NCBI RefSeq assembly: GCF_900116435.1
Contig: NZ_FPAZ01000024.1
Span: 1-46,627 of the forward strand
DNA length: 46,627 bases
Direction: 5' to 3'
Source of the DNA: Pseudoalteromonas lipolytica
Lineage (GTDB): Bacteria > Pseudomonadota > Gammaproteobacteria > Enterobacterales > Alteromonadaceae
Positions within the stretch are counted from its first letter, which is position 1; each line of letters starts with the position of its first letter. Shown here in pieces: positions 15,039-23,693 of the stretch. A model generated the notes under the pieces. It was not told the origin of the DNA and made no database searches. It saw only the letters and a list, made by a program, of their open reading frames with translations. Position numbers and translations under genes: made by a program.

Positions 15039-17545
15039 GACTTATCGGTTCCTTCTTGTTGTAACTTTTTAGCTTTAGCGCGAGCAATTGCACGAGCAAT
15101 CGCCGCTTTCTTTTTGTCTTCGCTTGATTCAGGCGTGTTATCTATTTGCTGTGCTTCAGGTTCATCTGTACTTGAATCATCAGAGTGAGCGTCAGTACCG
15201 TGGGTGTCTGCGCTTTCGTTTTTTGCTTGTTGCTCAGCGTGCTCTTTCGCTGCTTTTTTCGCTTTTGCACGGGCAACTGCCGCTGCTACGGCCGCTTTTT
15301 TATCGTCAACGGCTGCAGGCTCTGCATCGGTTGCGCTCTCAGTTTCGGCTTGCTCTTTCGCTGATTTTTTTGCTTTAGCACGGGCAATCGCCGCTGCAAC
15401 AGCTGCTTTTTTATCATCAACGGCTGCAGGCTCTGCATCGGTTGCGTTCTCAGCTTCAGTGGCTTGTGCTGCTTTTTTCGCTTTAGCACGGGCAATCGCC
15501 GCTGCTACGGCCGCTTTTTTATCGTCAACGGCTGCAGGCTTTGCATCGGTTGCGTTATCAGCTTCAGTGGCTTGCGCTGCTTTTTTCGCTTTAGCACGGG
15601 CAATCGCCGCCGCTACAGCCACTTTCTTATCATCAACGGCTGCAGGCTCTGCATCGGTTGCGTTATCAGCTTCAGTGGCTTGTGCTGCTTTTTTCGCTTT
15701 AGCACGGGCAATAGCCGCCGCTACGGCCGCTTTTTTATCATCAACGGCTTCAGGCTCTGCATCGGTTGCGTTATCAGCTTCAGTGGCTTGTGCTGCTTTT
15801 TTCGCTTTAGCACGGGCAATAGCCGCTGCAACAGCTGACTTCTTATCGTCTTTATCGACGGTTTCTTCACTTTGCTCTAGCGCTTTTTGCTCTTTGTACT
15901 TACGCGCTTGCTCTTTACGTGCAGCACGTTCTTTAGCTACTTCAGAATTATCTGGTTCCAGTTCTGCGCCTTGTTTTTTCGCTTTGGCACGGGCAATTGC
16001 GGCTGCAACAGCTGATTTACTGTCTTTATCGTCAGATTTTGGTTTAACACGGGCGAGGGCATCGGCCACTTTTTGTTTTTCATCGCTCGACTTCGTCGCG
16101 GGCTTGCGTTTATGACGGTTTTGTCGCTCTTCTTGTTCGCGCTCTAAACGCTCTTTGCGTGCTTCAAAGCGCTCTCTGGCGCGCTCAGCTTTTATTTGTT
16201 CTGCTTGTTGCTCTTTGATTTCGGCTTTAGCAACTCGGTAGTATTGCACAAGTGGAATTTCACTCGGGCAGACATAGGCGCAGGCTCCACATTCGATGCA
16301 ATCGAATAGGTTATGCTCATTTAACTTGTCGTATTCTTTTGACTTAGCAAACCACTGCAGCTGTTGGGGTAATAGCGAAGCAGGGCAGGCATCAGCACAG
16401 GCACTACAACGAATACAGGCTTTTTCGTCTCCTGGTTCAGCCAGCTCTTGATGATCAGGGGCTAAAATACAGTTTGTGGTTTTTACAATGCCGATTCTTA
16501 CCGTTGGTAAGGTAAAGCCCATCATAGGGCCGCCCATGACAACTCGTTGTTGTGGCACCGGTGAAAAGCCTTGGCAATCTAGTAAGTGTTTTATTTCAGT
16601 GCCAAGTAACGCCCATACATTTCCTTGTTTATGGATTGTATTGCCAGTCACTGTGACCACGCGTTCAATTAATGGCTTGCCTTCATAAACCGCTTGGTTA
16701 ATCGCAAACAGGGTGCCTACATTGTGCACTAACATACCAATGTCAGCAGGAATATTGCCGCTAGGTACTTCTTTGCCTGTTAGCAATTTTATCAATTGTT
16801 TTTCACCGCCAGAAGGATAAACAGTAGGGACAGTTTGAACAATGATAGACTCATTATGTTTTGCTGCTTGTTGCATTGCTGCAATAGCTTCTGGCTTATT
16901 ATCTTCAATACCTATGATTGTCAGTGTTGGGTTGAGCAAGTGCTGCATTAACTCAATACCGGCGATAATTCCGTGTGCATGTTCACGCATTAACATGTCG
17001 TCTGCAGTGATGTATGGCTCACACTCAACGGCATTTACAATTAAAAATTCAATGCTTTTTCGCGTATCTGCTTTTACGTAAGTGGGAAAACCAGCTCCCC
17101 CCATCCCTGCAATACCTGATTGATGAATAATATCGACTAACTCATCATGTGAGAGTGCTTTAGGGTCATCAACAGGGTTTAGTTCACACCATGTATCTTT
17201 GCCATCTGGTTCAATAATGACGCTGAGCTCAGGCAACGCTGATGGATGCGCAGATGGCATCGGGCAGATATCAGTGATCACACCAGAAGTAGGCGCATGT
17301 ACAGGTACTGACCAGTTACCGCTAGGTTTCGTTAACGCTTGACCTTTAAGAACTGATTGGCCTTTTTCTACGATTAATTTGCCGTTGGCACCAATATGTT
17401 GTTTTAGTGACACAACTAATTTATCTGGAAGCTCTAGTCGCTCAATTGCACGTGATGTTGATTGTTGCTTTTGTCCAGGTGGGTGAATCCCCCCAGCGAA
17501 TGGCCAGACTTTACCTTGTTTGATTTGTTCTATTAACGTTTCCAT
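15035..17545 (-). CDS. rnfC: Rnf electron-transport complex subunit C with long Ala/Lys repeat tail
   Basis: The NADH-side peripheral subunit, about 836 residues. The N-terminal half has FAGGIHPPGQK, the nucleotide/FMN region GMGGAGFPTYVK, and two [4Fe-4S] motifs, CIRCSACADACPASL and CIECGACAYVCPSEIP. The C-terminal third is unusual: eight copies of a block close to AAVAAAIARAKAKK joined by acidic linkers such as DNATDAEPAAVDDK, after a basic coiled region. Repeat tails are known in RnfC of related bacteria, with variable copy number. I start it at 17545 because TTAGGAG lies just upstream and the protein then begins METLIEQIKQGKVW; a frame to 17599 lies inside rnfB and has no such signal. Confidence 0.95.
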   Translation of the reverse strand: METLIEQIKQGKVWPFAGGIHPPGQKQQSTSRAIERLELPDKLVVSLKQHIGANGKLIVEKGQSVLKGQALTKPSGNWSVPVHAPTSGVITDICPMPSAHPSALPELSVIIEPDGKDTWCELNPVDDPKALSHDELVDIIHQSGIAGMGGAGFPTYVKADTRKSIEFLIVNAVECEPYITADDMLMREHAHGIIAGIELMQHLLNPTLTIIGIEDNKPEAIAAMQQAAKHNESIIVQTVPTVYPSGGEKQLIKLLTGKEVPSGNIPADIGMLVHNVGTLFAINQAVYEGKPLIERVVTVTGNTIHKQGNVWALLGTEIKHLLDCQGFSPVPQQRVVMGGPMMGFTLPTVRIGIVKTTNCILAPDHQELAEPGDEKACIRCSACADACPASLLPQQLQWFAKSKEYDKLNEHNLFDCIECGACAYVCPSEIPLVQYYRVAKAEIKEQQAEQIKAERARERFEARKERLEREQEERQNRHKRKPATKSSDEKQKVADALARVKPKSDDKDSKSAVAAAIARAKAKKQGAELEPDNSEVAKERAARKEQARKYKEQKALEQSEETVDKDDKKSAVAAAIARAKAKKAAQATEADNATDAEPEAVDDKKAAVAAAIARAKAKKAAQATEADNATDAEPAAVDDKKVAVAAAIARAKAKKAAQATEADNATDAKPAAVDDKKAAVAAAIARAKAKKAAQATEAENATDAEPAAVDDKKAAVAAAIARAKAKKSAKEQAETESATDAEPAAVDDKKAAVAAAVARAKAKKAAKEHAEQQAKNESADTHGTDAHSDDSSTDEPEAQQIDNTPESSEDKKKAAIARAIARAKAKKLQQEGTDKS
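15060..16030. repeat. tandem repeat array inside rnfC
   Basis: About 1 kb encoding eight Ala/Lys helical blocks with acidic spacers. The five central units (about 15400-15840) are nearly identical at DNA level with a period of about 108 bp (36 codons). Such an array should be prone to slippage and copy-number change, always in multiples of three, so the frame is kept. Confidence 0.9.
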
Positions 17546-17553
17546 CTGCGCTC

Positions 17554-18108
17554 CTAATCTACCTGAGTCACAGGGATTGCATTTAATTGCCATTTCCAAG
17601 TTTGTTTGGTTTCTTTTACAGGCAGCATATCAATACAGTCAACTGGGCAAGGTTCAACACATAAATCACAGCCAGTGCATTCGTCAATGAGTACGGTATG
17701 CATTTGACGGGTCGCACCAACAATGGCATCAACAGGGCAGGCTTGGATACATTTAGTACAGCCAATACATTCGTCTTCTCGAATGTATGCAACGGTTTTT
17801 ACTGGCTCTGCTTGTTCGCCGCCAGCAAGAGGTTTTGCTTCAACCCCCATTAAATCAGCCAGTTTTTTTACCGTGGCTTCGCCGCCCGGCGGGCATTTAT
17901 TTATTTCGTCACCATTCGCTATCGCCTCTGCGTAAGGGCGACAACCAGGGTAGCCACATTGTCCACATTGAGTTTGTGGCAATATGGTGTCAATTTGATC
18001 AACGATAGGGTTGCTTTCTACCCGAAAACGTACGGCAGCAAATCCTAAAATCAAACCAAATATTAGCGCTAATGAACCTAGCGCAATTAAGGCATAAAAC
18101 AAGGTCAT
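17554..18108 (-). CDS. rnfB: Rnf electron-transport complex subunit B (ferredoxin-like)
   Basis: A 184-residue iron-sulfur protein with an N-terminal TM anchor (about 5-27). It carries the Fe-S domain motif CGQCGYPGCRPYAEAI and two [4Fe-4S] ferredoxin motifs, CIGCTKCIQACPVDAI and CTGCDLCVEPCPVDC. It exchanges electrons with soluble ferredoxin or a target such as the SoxR sensor (established for the family). It begins one base after the rnfA stop. Confidence 0.96.
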   Translation of the reverse strand: MTLFYALIALGSLALIFGLILGFAAVRFRVESNPIVDQIDTILPQTQCGQCGYPGCRPYAEAIANGDEINKCPPGGEATVKKLADLMGVEAKPLAGGEQAEPVKTVAYIREDECIGCTKCIQACPVDAIVGATRQMHTVLIDECTGCDLCVEPCPVDCIDMLPVKETKQTWKWQLNAIPVTQVD

Positions 18109-18109
18109 A

Positions 18110-18691
18110 TTAAAACTTCACTAATCCTGTAAAACCCATAAAGGCCATCGACATCAGACCTGCGGTGATCATCGCAATCGATGCACCTTTAAATGGTGAA
18201 GGAACGTCTGCAACAGCTAAACGTTCGCGTAATGCGGCAAAAAGAATTAACACCATTGAAAAACCAACTGCTGCGCCAAAACCATACACGGCTGATTGTA
18301 AGAATGAATGGTCTTCTTTGATATTAAGAAGGGCAACACCTAACACTGCACAATTTGTTGTGATCAGAGGCAAGAATATACCGAGCAAACGATACAAAGT
18401 TGGACTGGTTTTTCTAACAACCATCTCAGTAAATTGCACAACGACAGCAATCACCAAAATAAAGCTCATGGTGCGTAAAAATGCGATATCGAGTGGAATC
18501 AAAATATAGTGATTCACCAGATAGCTGGTAACAGAGGCGAGTGTTAGCACAAAGGTTGTCGCTAAAGACATACCAATAGCAGTGTCGAGTTTACCTGATA
18601 CACCCATAAACGGGCATAAACCTAAAAACTGAACTAAAACGAAGTTGTTGACTAGTACGGTACCAATCAGTAACAAGACATACTCTGTCAT
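18110..18691 (-). CDS. rnfA: Rnf electron-transport complex subunit A
   Basis: A 193-residue integral membrane protein with six TM helices, homologous to RnfE and NqrE. The conserved Cys blocks FLGLCPFMG and TTNCAVLG are present, expected to ligate the intramembrane iron centre with RnfE. It is the first gene of the rnfABCDGE-nth operon. The promoter should lie in 18692-18860. Confidence 0.96.
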   Translation of the reverse strand: MTEYVLLLIGTVLVNNFVLVQFLGLCPFMGVSGKLDTAIGMSLATTFVLTLASVTSYLVNHYILIPLDIAFLRTMSFILVIAVVVQFTEMVVRKTSPTLYRLLGIFLPLITTNCAVLGVALLNIKEDHSFLQSAVYGFGAAVGFSMVLILFAALRERLAVADVPSPFKGASIAMITAGLMSMAFMGFTGLVKF

Positions 18692-18814
18692 GCGTGCCTC
18701 ACGAGAATAAAAACAACGTCATTATCCTTTTTTCTGGAGGCTGACACAACACATGCGAGGCGATTAGCTTAAATTAACAAAGCTGTTTGTATTTGAAGTG
18801 TTAAAGTTACGTTA

Positions 18815-18847
18815 AAGACCTGATAAACAGTCGGTTTATTAGGTCTT
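18815..18847 (-). terminator. terminator-like hairpin after the GGDEF/EAL gene
   Basis: Arms AAGACCTGATAAAC (18815-18828) and GTTTATTAGGTCTT (18834-18847) pair over 14 positions with one G-U, with a 5-nt loop. On the minus strand it lies 13 bases after the stop of the GGDEF/EAL gene and is followed by TTTAACG. It separates that gene from the rnf promoter region. Confidence 0.6.
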
Positions 18848-18860
18848 ATTGGCGTAGATC

Positions 18861-20804
18861 TTAGATGTCTTTTGGTTTTTCTATGTAATAACCCTGCACG
18901 CCATCTAAGCAAAGGGTTTCGATAATGTGTTTCTCTTCCTGGCTCTCTACACCTTCGGCAAAAACATTAACCCCAATCCGGTGAGCAAGATCTACCATCA
19001 AGCGCATAAAATATTGATTGTTTTTATCATCTTCAAGGCCGCGGGTATAGCTTGCATCCATTTTAATAAAGTCAGGCTTCAAGTCTCTGAAGAATTTAAA
19101 TGAAGTTAAGCCTACACCAAAGCGTTCAACAGTCACACGCGCACCGACACGATGAACCATATCAATAAAACGCTTACTTGCTTTTATATTTTGTTGAAGA
19201 CCAAATTCGCTGACTTCAAAAATTAATTTAGTGGCAATATTGTTATCTTTTAACAAACGGCGTTCTAACCAAATAAGAAACTGATCATTATGCGCACTGG
19301 ATGCTGTGACATTTATACCAAAAAACTTTTGTGAGAAGTTGCGTGTCTTCACTTTTTCAAGGGTGGTGTCGATTATTAATCGATCAATTTCCATTGCCAT
19401 ACCGAGTTTTTCGGCCATCGCTAAAAAAGACGCCGTAGGAAGCATTTGATTTTCGGCTGTTTTAAAGCGCACTTGAATTTCGGCATAGGCTTTGATGCTT
19501 TTACCAATTGGCATGATATTTTGCATAACTAAGTGAACACGCTTTGACTCGATCACTTCGTTTATCACTTTGCGCCAGTTTTGATTACCAAAGCCAGCAC
19601 TCACATTGTTTACTAAATCTGTTTCGCGTTGAACATGCCATGCATTTGCTTGCTTAGATTGTGCCATGCTCATAGCGTTATCAACAATCGACAGTAGTTC
19701 GCCTAAAGGTTTGCCTTTTTCGTACCCAACTATGCCTGTATTTGCTACTGAACTTAATTCTTGGTTCTGCTGATACTGCGTAAAACGCGATTGTAAGTTA
19801 TCACCGAATCGTTCAGCTTCTTTTAGGGGAGTATTAGGTAAAATAACAGCAAAGTCTGAACTGTTTACCCGAAATACTTGGCTATTGGTGTAAGTACCAC
19901 TGATATGTTTAATAATATCGGCAACACCTTTTACGTATTCATCGCCTTTTTGATAACCGCGAGTTTGGTTTATTGCTTGTAGCTCACTACAACGCACCAT
20001 AGCTAAAGAGCCAAAGGTGCTTTTATCGGCATTTTCGATGTTTTTCTCGTAGTATTCGACGAACATATTACGATTACCAAGATTTGTAATGACATCTTTA
20101 TACGCTTCTTGCTTAATGCTCATTGCATTGTTTTCAATATCATCATGCTTGGTTTGTAAAAAGTGCGAAAGACGATTGAAAGTAGGTATTAAATCTTTAC
20201 TAAGCTTTTTCAAGCGTGTTGTGTCCATTGCTTGTTCAAGATCGCCATTAACCTGATTTTGATTGATATAGATATCGATGATATCTGCAATGGTGGTGCT
20301 CACTTTTCGGTTTAAGCGTCTGAACATGCTTTGCATATATATAATAGGCAACAAAGCAATTAAGCCTGAGACTAAAATGACAATAAACATGGACTGTTGT
20401 AGCAGGTTTGCCAGATTGTTTGCGTTGATTGTGAATTCAACTTTTATGTCAGAAGCTTGGTTAACAGCAAATTGTGGGCGAATCGAATTAAAGCTCGTAT
20501 TTACAATATCTGCAAAGAGGGGCAGGGGCTGTGGCGATTCAACCATGGTAACGAGGTTACCTGCTTGATCTCGTATTATAAATTTAGAGAAAGTAGTGCC
20601 GTCGGCAAGCGCTTTTTGTATTTTTTCAGGCGCAAGCTCGTCCATCGTTAAACTATTTATGTAAGTATTCACTACGAATTGCGCTTTTTTCTGAGCATCG
20701 CTAACTGCGTTGTCAAACCCCAGTGCAATAAAATACCCACCGAGCAATGCAAATAGTAGCCAAGAAATAAGTTGAACAAATATTAGTTTTTTAAAGCCTG
20801 CCAT
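18861..20804 (-). CDS. membrane GGDEF-EAL protein with degenerate catalytic motifs (CsrD/LapD-like)
   Basis: A 647-residue inner-membrane protein: TM helix (about 8-28), periplasmic region of about 110 residues, second TM helix (about 138-158), a linker, then GGDEF and EAL domains. Both active sites are degraded. The GGDEF position reads VNSSDF; the EAL position reads AEIQV; the DDFGTG loop reads ERFGVG. KMDASY and FAEGVESQEE remain. It should neither make nor cleave c-di-GMP and more likely acts as a c-di-GMP or protein-binding receptor. Stretches such as NSSDFAVILPNTPLKEAE resemble E. coli CsrD, which steers RNase E decay of CsrB/CsrC RNAs; the two-TM layout also fits LapD. I cannot choose between these. 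Monocistronic. Confidence 0.85.
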   Translation of the reverse strand: MAGFKKLIFVQLISWLLFALLGGYFIALGFDNAVSDAQKKAQFVVNTYINSLTMDELAPEKIQKALADGTTFSKFIIRDQAGNLVTMVESPQPLPLFADIVNTSFNSIRPQFAVNQASDIKVEFTINANNLANLLQQSMFIVILVSGLIALLPIIYMQSMFRRLNRKVSTTIADIIDIYINQNQVNGDLEQAMDTTRLKKLSKDLIPTFNRLSHFLQTKHDDIENNAMSIKQEAYKDVITNLGNRNMFVEYYEKNIENADKSTFGSLAMVRCSELQAINQTRGYQKGDEYVKGVADIIKHISGTYTNSQVFRVNSSDFAVILPNTPLKEAERFGDNLQSRFTQYQQNQELSSVANTGIVGYEKGKPLGELLSIVDNAMSMAQSKQANAWHVQRETDLVNNVSAGFGNQNWRKVINEVIESKRVHLVMQNIMPIGKSIKAYAEIQVRFKTAENQMLPTASFLAMAEKLGMAMEIDRLIIDTTLEKVKTRNFSQKFFGINVTASSAHNDQFLIWLERRLLKDNNIATKLIFEVSEFGLQQNIKASKRFIDMVHRVGARVTVERFGVGLTSFKFFRDLKPDFIKMDASYTRGLEDDKNNQYFMRLMVDLAHRIGVNVFAEGVESQEEKHIIETLCLDGVQGYYIEKPKDI

Positions 20805-20988
20805 GTTTTTTATCTTATAAAAGCCTAAAAGGAAGAATCAATTCCCTGATTGATTGCTTTAAGTACAGTGAATTCTATTTAAATAGCAAAAAAGAAATAA
20901 CTCAGGATAGATTAGAATATATAAGGCAGAAAGTCTAATAGATTCGCAGAATGTGAAAGATGATAAAAGTCTAATATATTCTGGAAGT

Positions 20989-21065
20989 TGGCTCCCCCTC
21001 CCCGACTCGAACGGGGGACCTGCGGATTAACAGTCCGTCGCTCTAACCAACTGAGCTAAGGGGGA
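20989..21065 (-). tRNA. tRNA-Asn(GTT), copy 1 (promoter-distal)
   Basis: The minus strand folds as a complete 77-nt tRNA with encoded CCA: acceptor TCCCCCT with AGGGGGA, D-arm GCTC-AGTTGGTTA-GAGC, anticodon loop CTGTTAA (anticodon GTT, Asn), and T-loop TTCGAGT. It is identical to the two neighbouring copies. Confidence 0.97.
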
Positions 21066-21084
21066 ACAATAAAAAACAGAAACT

Positions 21085-21161
21085 TGGCTCCCCCTCCCCG
21101 ACTCGAACGGGGGACCTGCGGATTAACAGTCCGTCGCTCTAACCAACTGAGCTAAGGGGGA
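21085..21161 (-). tRNA. tRNA-Asn(GTT), copy 2
   Basis: Same 77-nt sequence as the flanking copies, with anticodon GTT and encoded CCA. It is separated from copy 1 by 19 nt and from copy 3 by 21 nt, so all three are probably cut from one transcript. Confidence 0.97.
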
Positions 21162-21182
21162 AACGTTTATGGTCGAAAAACT

Positions 21183-21259
21183 TGGCTCCCCCTCCCCGAC
21201 TCGAACGGGGGACCTGCGGATTAACAGTCCGTCGCTCTAACCAACTGAGCTAAGGGGGA
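21183..21259 (-). tRNA. tRNA-Asn(GTT), copy 3 (promoter-proximal)
   Basis: Same 77-nt sequence as the other two copies. It is the first to be transcribed from the promoter at 21286-21314. Confidence 0.97.
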
Positions 21260-21285
21260 AGCGTCATGCCTTTCAACGGGGCGAA

Positions 21286-21314
21286 ATATTAATGACAGCA
21301 TTGCAAAGTGTCAA
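21286..21314 (-). promoter_or_regulatory. sigma70 promoter of the tRNA-Asn operon with GC-rich discriminator
   Basis: On the minus strand TTGACA (21314-21309) is a perfect -35, then 17 bases, then TAATAT (21291-21286) as -10. A GC-rich stretch (CGCCCCG) follows immediately, the discriminator type expected for stringently controlled tRNA/rRNA promoters. It is correctly oriented and about 30 bases ahead of the first tRNA. Confidence 0.85.
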
Positions 21315-22313
21315 CATAAAAACTTCATAAATTCAAAAAAGAAGTGTATTCGATGTTTTTATGTTCGATCTGAACAAAATGTAGCTGAAAAACACAGATG
21401 TTTTCGCGGTTAAAGTAAAATTTCATGTTGGATCATGTGATTTTTTGCATGCTTTTTGACCACGAGCAATATTATAAATTAGTCAAAAGTATTCGTTGTA
21501 TAGAATTTTGGCTTATAAGAGAGGAAATTGTCATTTATCTCAGATTTTATTCTCGCTATAAAAATTTAATCTAATCATTTTTATTTGCGCATTAAATTCT
21601 TCCATTTTAGAGGTCTCAAATCGGTCTGTCGGTTGAGAAAAAACGTTAAATACGGCATTAATTGATCCTGAATTGTGAATGTAAAGACAGATAAGAGAGT
21701 GGTTTAAGTGTTTTTTATCAGTGTGTTAGGCTGTTTTTTAGCCACTTTATTTTGAATTGTCATATTTATTTGCATGGTGAGTGTGAACAATAATTAGGCA
21801 TTCTTTAAAAGAATCTAACAAAAGGGTTAAAACAAGACACTTGCGTGATTTTCATAGGTTGCGATAAATACTGAGCTCAAAAGCCTTTATAATTGCGGCT
21901 TTCAGAGAGTTATCCACGGTTTCTGTGGATAACTCTGTTTATTAAACTTTAAGAACAGCTATGGCGCTAGAATTTTAGGGCGCTGCAGCAATTTCAAGCA
22001 TTTAATTATATTTTTTTTACTTATTTAAAATCAAACAGTTAAGTTTTGTATCTGAAGCGACGCTGAATTGATAAGTAATGTTATTCGTGACGATAAAATG
22101 ACACGGTTTGTTGTGTAAAAAAGCAGCGGTTACTGCCATTTTATTGTAACAATGCTATTAATGATGTTCTTATTTTGTTTTTTAACGATGTTCGTGGTTG
22201 TTTTTATGTTAAAGCCTCAAAAGTGACAGTTTTCTTTGTTTAAAATTAACCGTGGCTTGCAAGGCGAGGATGCTTTAAACTTATCAGCTCAGTAAAAGAG
22301 GCAAAGTATTCCC
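21315..22313. other. about 1 kb non-coding region between tRNA operon and MATE gene
   Basis: I see no protein gene here. It contains the opposed DnaA-box pair (21909-21931), a short palindrome ATTCTTTAAAAGAAT (21800-21814) and AT-rich runs. A small RNA is possible but I cannot support one from sequence alone. Confidence 0.4.
21905..21935. other. hairpin made of two opposed DnaA boxes
   Basis: AGAGTTATCCAC is followed after a few bases by its inverted copy GTGGATAACTCT. Each arm holds a DnaA-box-like 9-mer: TTATCCACG on the plus strand and TTATCCACA (perfect E. coli consensus) on the minus strand, 5 bases apart. The same palindrome could act as a terminator stem, but no T-run follows. Only this pair was found in the 1-kb gap, so it is not a classical origin. 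Confidence 0.5.
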
Positions 22314-23693
22314 ATGACCGTGACGTCGCAGAGCAAATCTAAACCTGATCTTTTAAACTCTCCAATCCTGCCAACGTTGAAAAAAATGACTATCCCTATG
22401 ATCTTCGGGATGATCACCTTAATGATGTTTAACCTAGTTGATACTTTCTTTATTAGTCTACTTGGTACAGAACCCCTTGCAGCAGTGAGCTTTACTTTTC
22501 CTGTAACCTTTACGGTTATTAGTCTTGCCATTGGCCTCGGTATTGGCACTTCAGCGGTAATTGCGAAAGCATTAGGGAGTGACAAATTAGATGAAGCTCG
22601 GTTTGATGCCAGTATTGCTTTACTCATTTCTGTGGTTTTGGTGTTTTGCTTGTCTGTTATTGGGTATGTATTTATTAACCCTATTTTTGAATTGTTGGGA
22701 GCTGGGCAGCAAGTACTTCCGCTAATACACGACTATATGAGTGTGTGGTTTTTAGGCAGTGTATTTTTGATTACCCCGATGGTTGGTAATTCTGTTTTGC
22801 GCGCAAGTGGCGATACAAAAACGCCGAGTTTAGTAATGGGGGGCGCGGGTCTCATTAATGCCGTGTTAGATCCGATTTTAATTTTTGGTTTGGGCCCAAT
22901 ACCGGCATTGGGTATTCAAGGCGCTGCCATTGCCAGTGTAATTGCATGGTCTTTCGCGGTGGTGATTATTCTTTATATACTGGCAATTAAAAATGGTTTG
23001 TTGAGCTTGTACGCTGGCCAACAAACGATTATTGGGGCAATAAGAAAAATTTTAAAAATAGGTTTACCTGCAGCAGGGGCGAACATGTTGACACCCATTG
23101 CAATGGCTGTGATGACGGCGTTAGTGGCTAAGCATGGCCCTGAAGCCGTCGCTGCATTTGGTGTGGGTAGCCGAATTGAGTCAATAGCCAGTTTAGTGGT
23201 TTTAGCATTGTCGATGACATTGCCACCGTTTGTCAGTCAAAACTTTGGAGCCGGAAAGTTAGGCCGTGTAAAAGAAGCGTATATTACTACGTTGAAGTTT
23301 GTGATGATTTGGCAATTCGGCATTTATTTACTGTTGCTTTTGACCTCTAGTTTTATTGCGCATGTCTTTGGTAAAGAGCAGGCGGTTATTGATGTCATTA
23401 AACTTTTCATTTATATCTTGCCATTAAGTTACGGTTTGCAAGGTGTGATAATTCTCTCTAACTCTTCATTTAATGCTTTACATAAGCCAATGAATGCGCT
23501 GATTTTAAGTATCATTCGTTTATTTGTCTTTTATGTGCCAATTGCTTATGTCGGGAGTGAAATTGCAGGGTTAACAGGCTTGTTTATAGGCGCAGCTGTG
23601 GGTAATTTGTTTACGGCTTTTGTGGCTTATAAGTGGTTTATAAAAGAAGTAAATGCATTAAGCACAACGGCGATGAAGGAGTGTCATTTATGA
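22314..23693 (+). CDS. MATE-family multidrug/Na+ antiporter
   Basis: A 459-residue inner-membrane exporter with 12 predicted TM helices in two homologous halves. Family-like sequence includes PMIFGMITLMMFNLVDTFFI and GNSVLRASGDTKTPSLVMGG in the first half and NILT-type sequence GLPAAGANMLTPIAMAVM at the start of the second. MATE proteins export cationic drugs or metabolites against H+ or Na+. The stop overlaps the uvrB start (ATGA), so the exporter and the repair gene share a transcript. The specific substrate is unknown. Confidence 0.93.
   Translation: MTVTSQSKSKPDLLNSPILPTLKKMTIPMIFGMITLMMFNLVDTFFISLLGTEPLAAVSFTFPVTFTVISLAIGLGIGTSAVIAKALGSDKLDEARFDASIALLISVVLVFCLSVIGYVFINPIFELLGAGQQVLPLIHDYMSVWFLGSVFLITPMVGNSVLRASGDTKTPSLVMGGAGLINAVLDPILIFGLGPIPALGIQGAAIASVIAWSFAVVIILYILAIKNGLLSLYAGQQTIIGAIRKILKIGLPAAGANMLTPIAMAVMTALVAKHGPEAVAAFGVGSRIESIASLVVLALSMTLPPFVSQNFGAGKLGRVKEAYITTLKFVMIWQFGIYLLLLLTSSFIAHVFGKEQAVIDVIKLFIYILPLSYGLQGVIILSNSSFNALHKPMNALILSIIRLFVFYVPIAYVGSEIAGLTGLFIGAAVGNLFTAFVAYKWFIKEVNALSTTAMKECHL

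Noticed and set aside
15400..15840. CRISPR array
   Set aside because: The regular repeats are in-frame coding units of rnfC with no unique spacers.
15204..16115. Long plus-strand open frame of 303 codons opposite rnfC
   Set aside because: It is the mirror of the rnfC repeat array. Its Ala/Ser/Phe-rich repeats follow from the Ala/Lys blocks on the other strand, and it has no start signal.
21905..21935. Replication origin
   Set aside because: Only two DnaA boxes, no run of AT-rich 13-mers beside them and no dnaA, dnaN, gidA or rep gene nearby.
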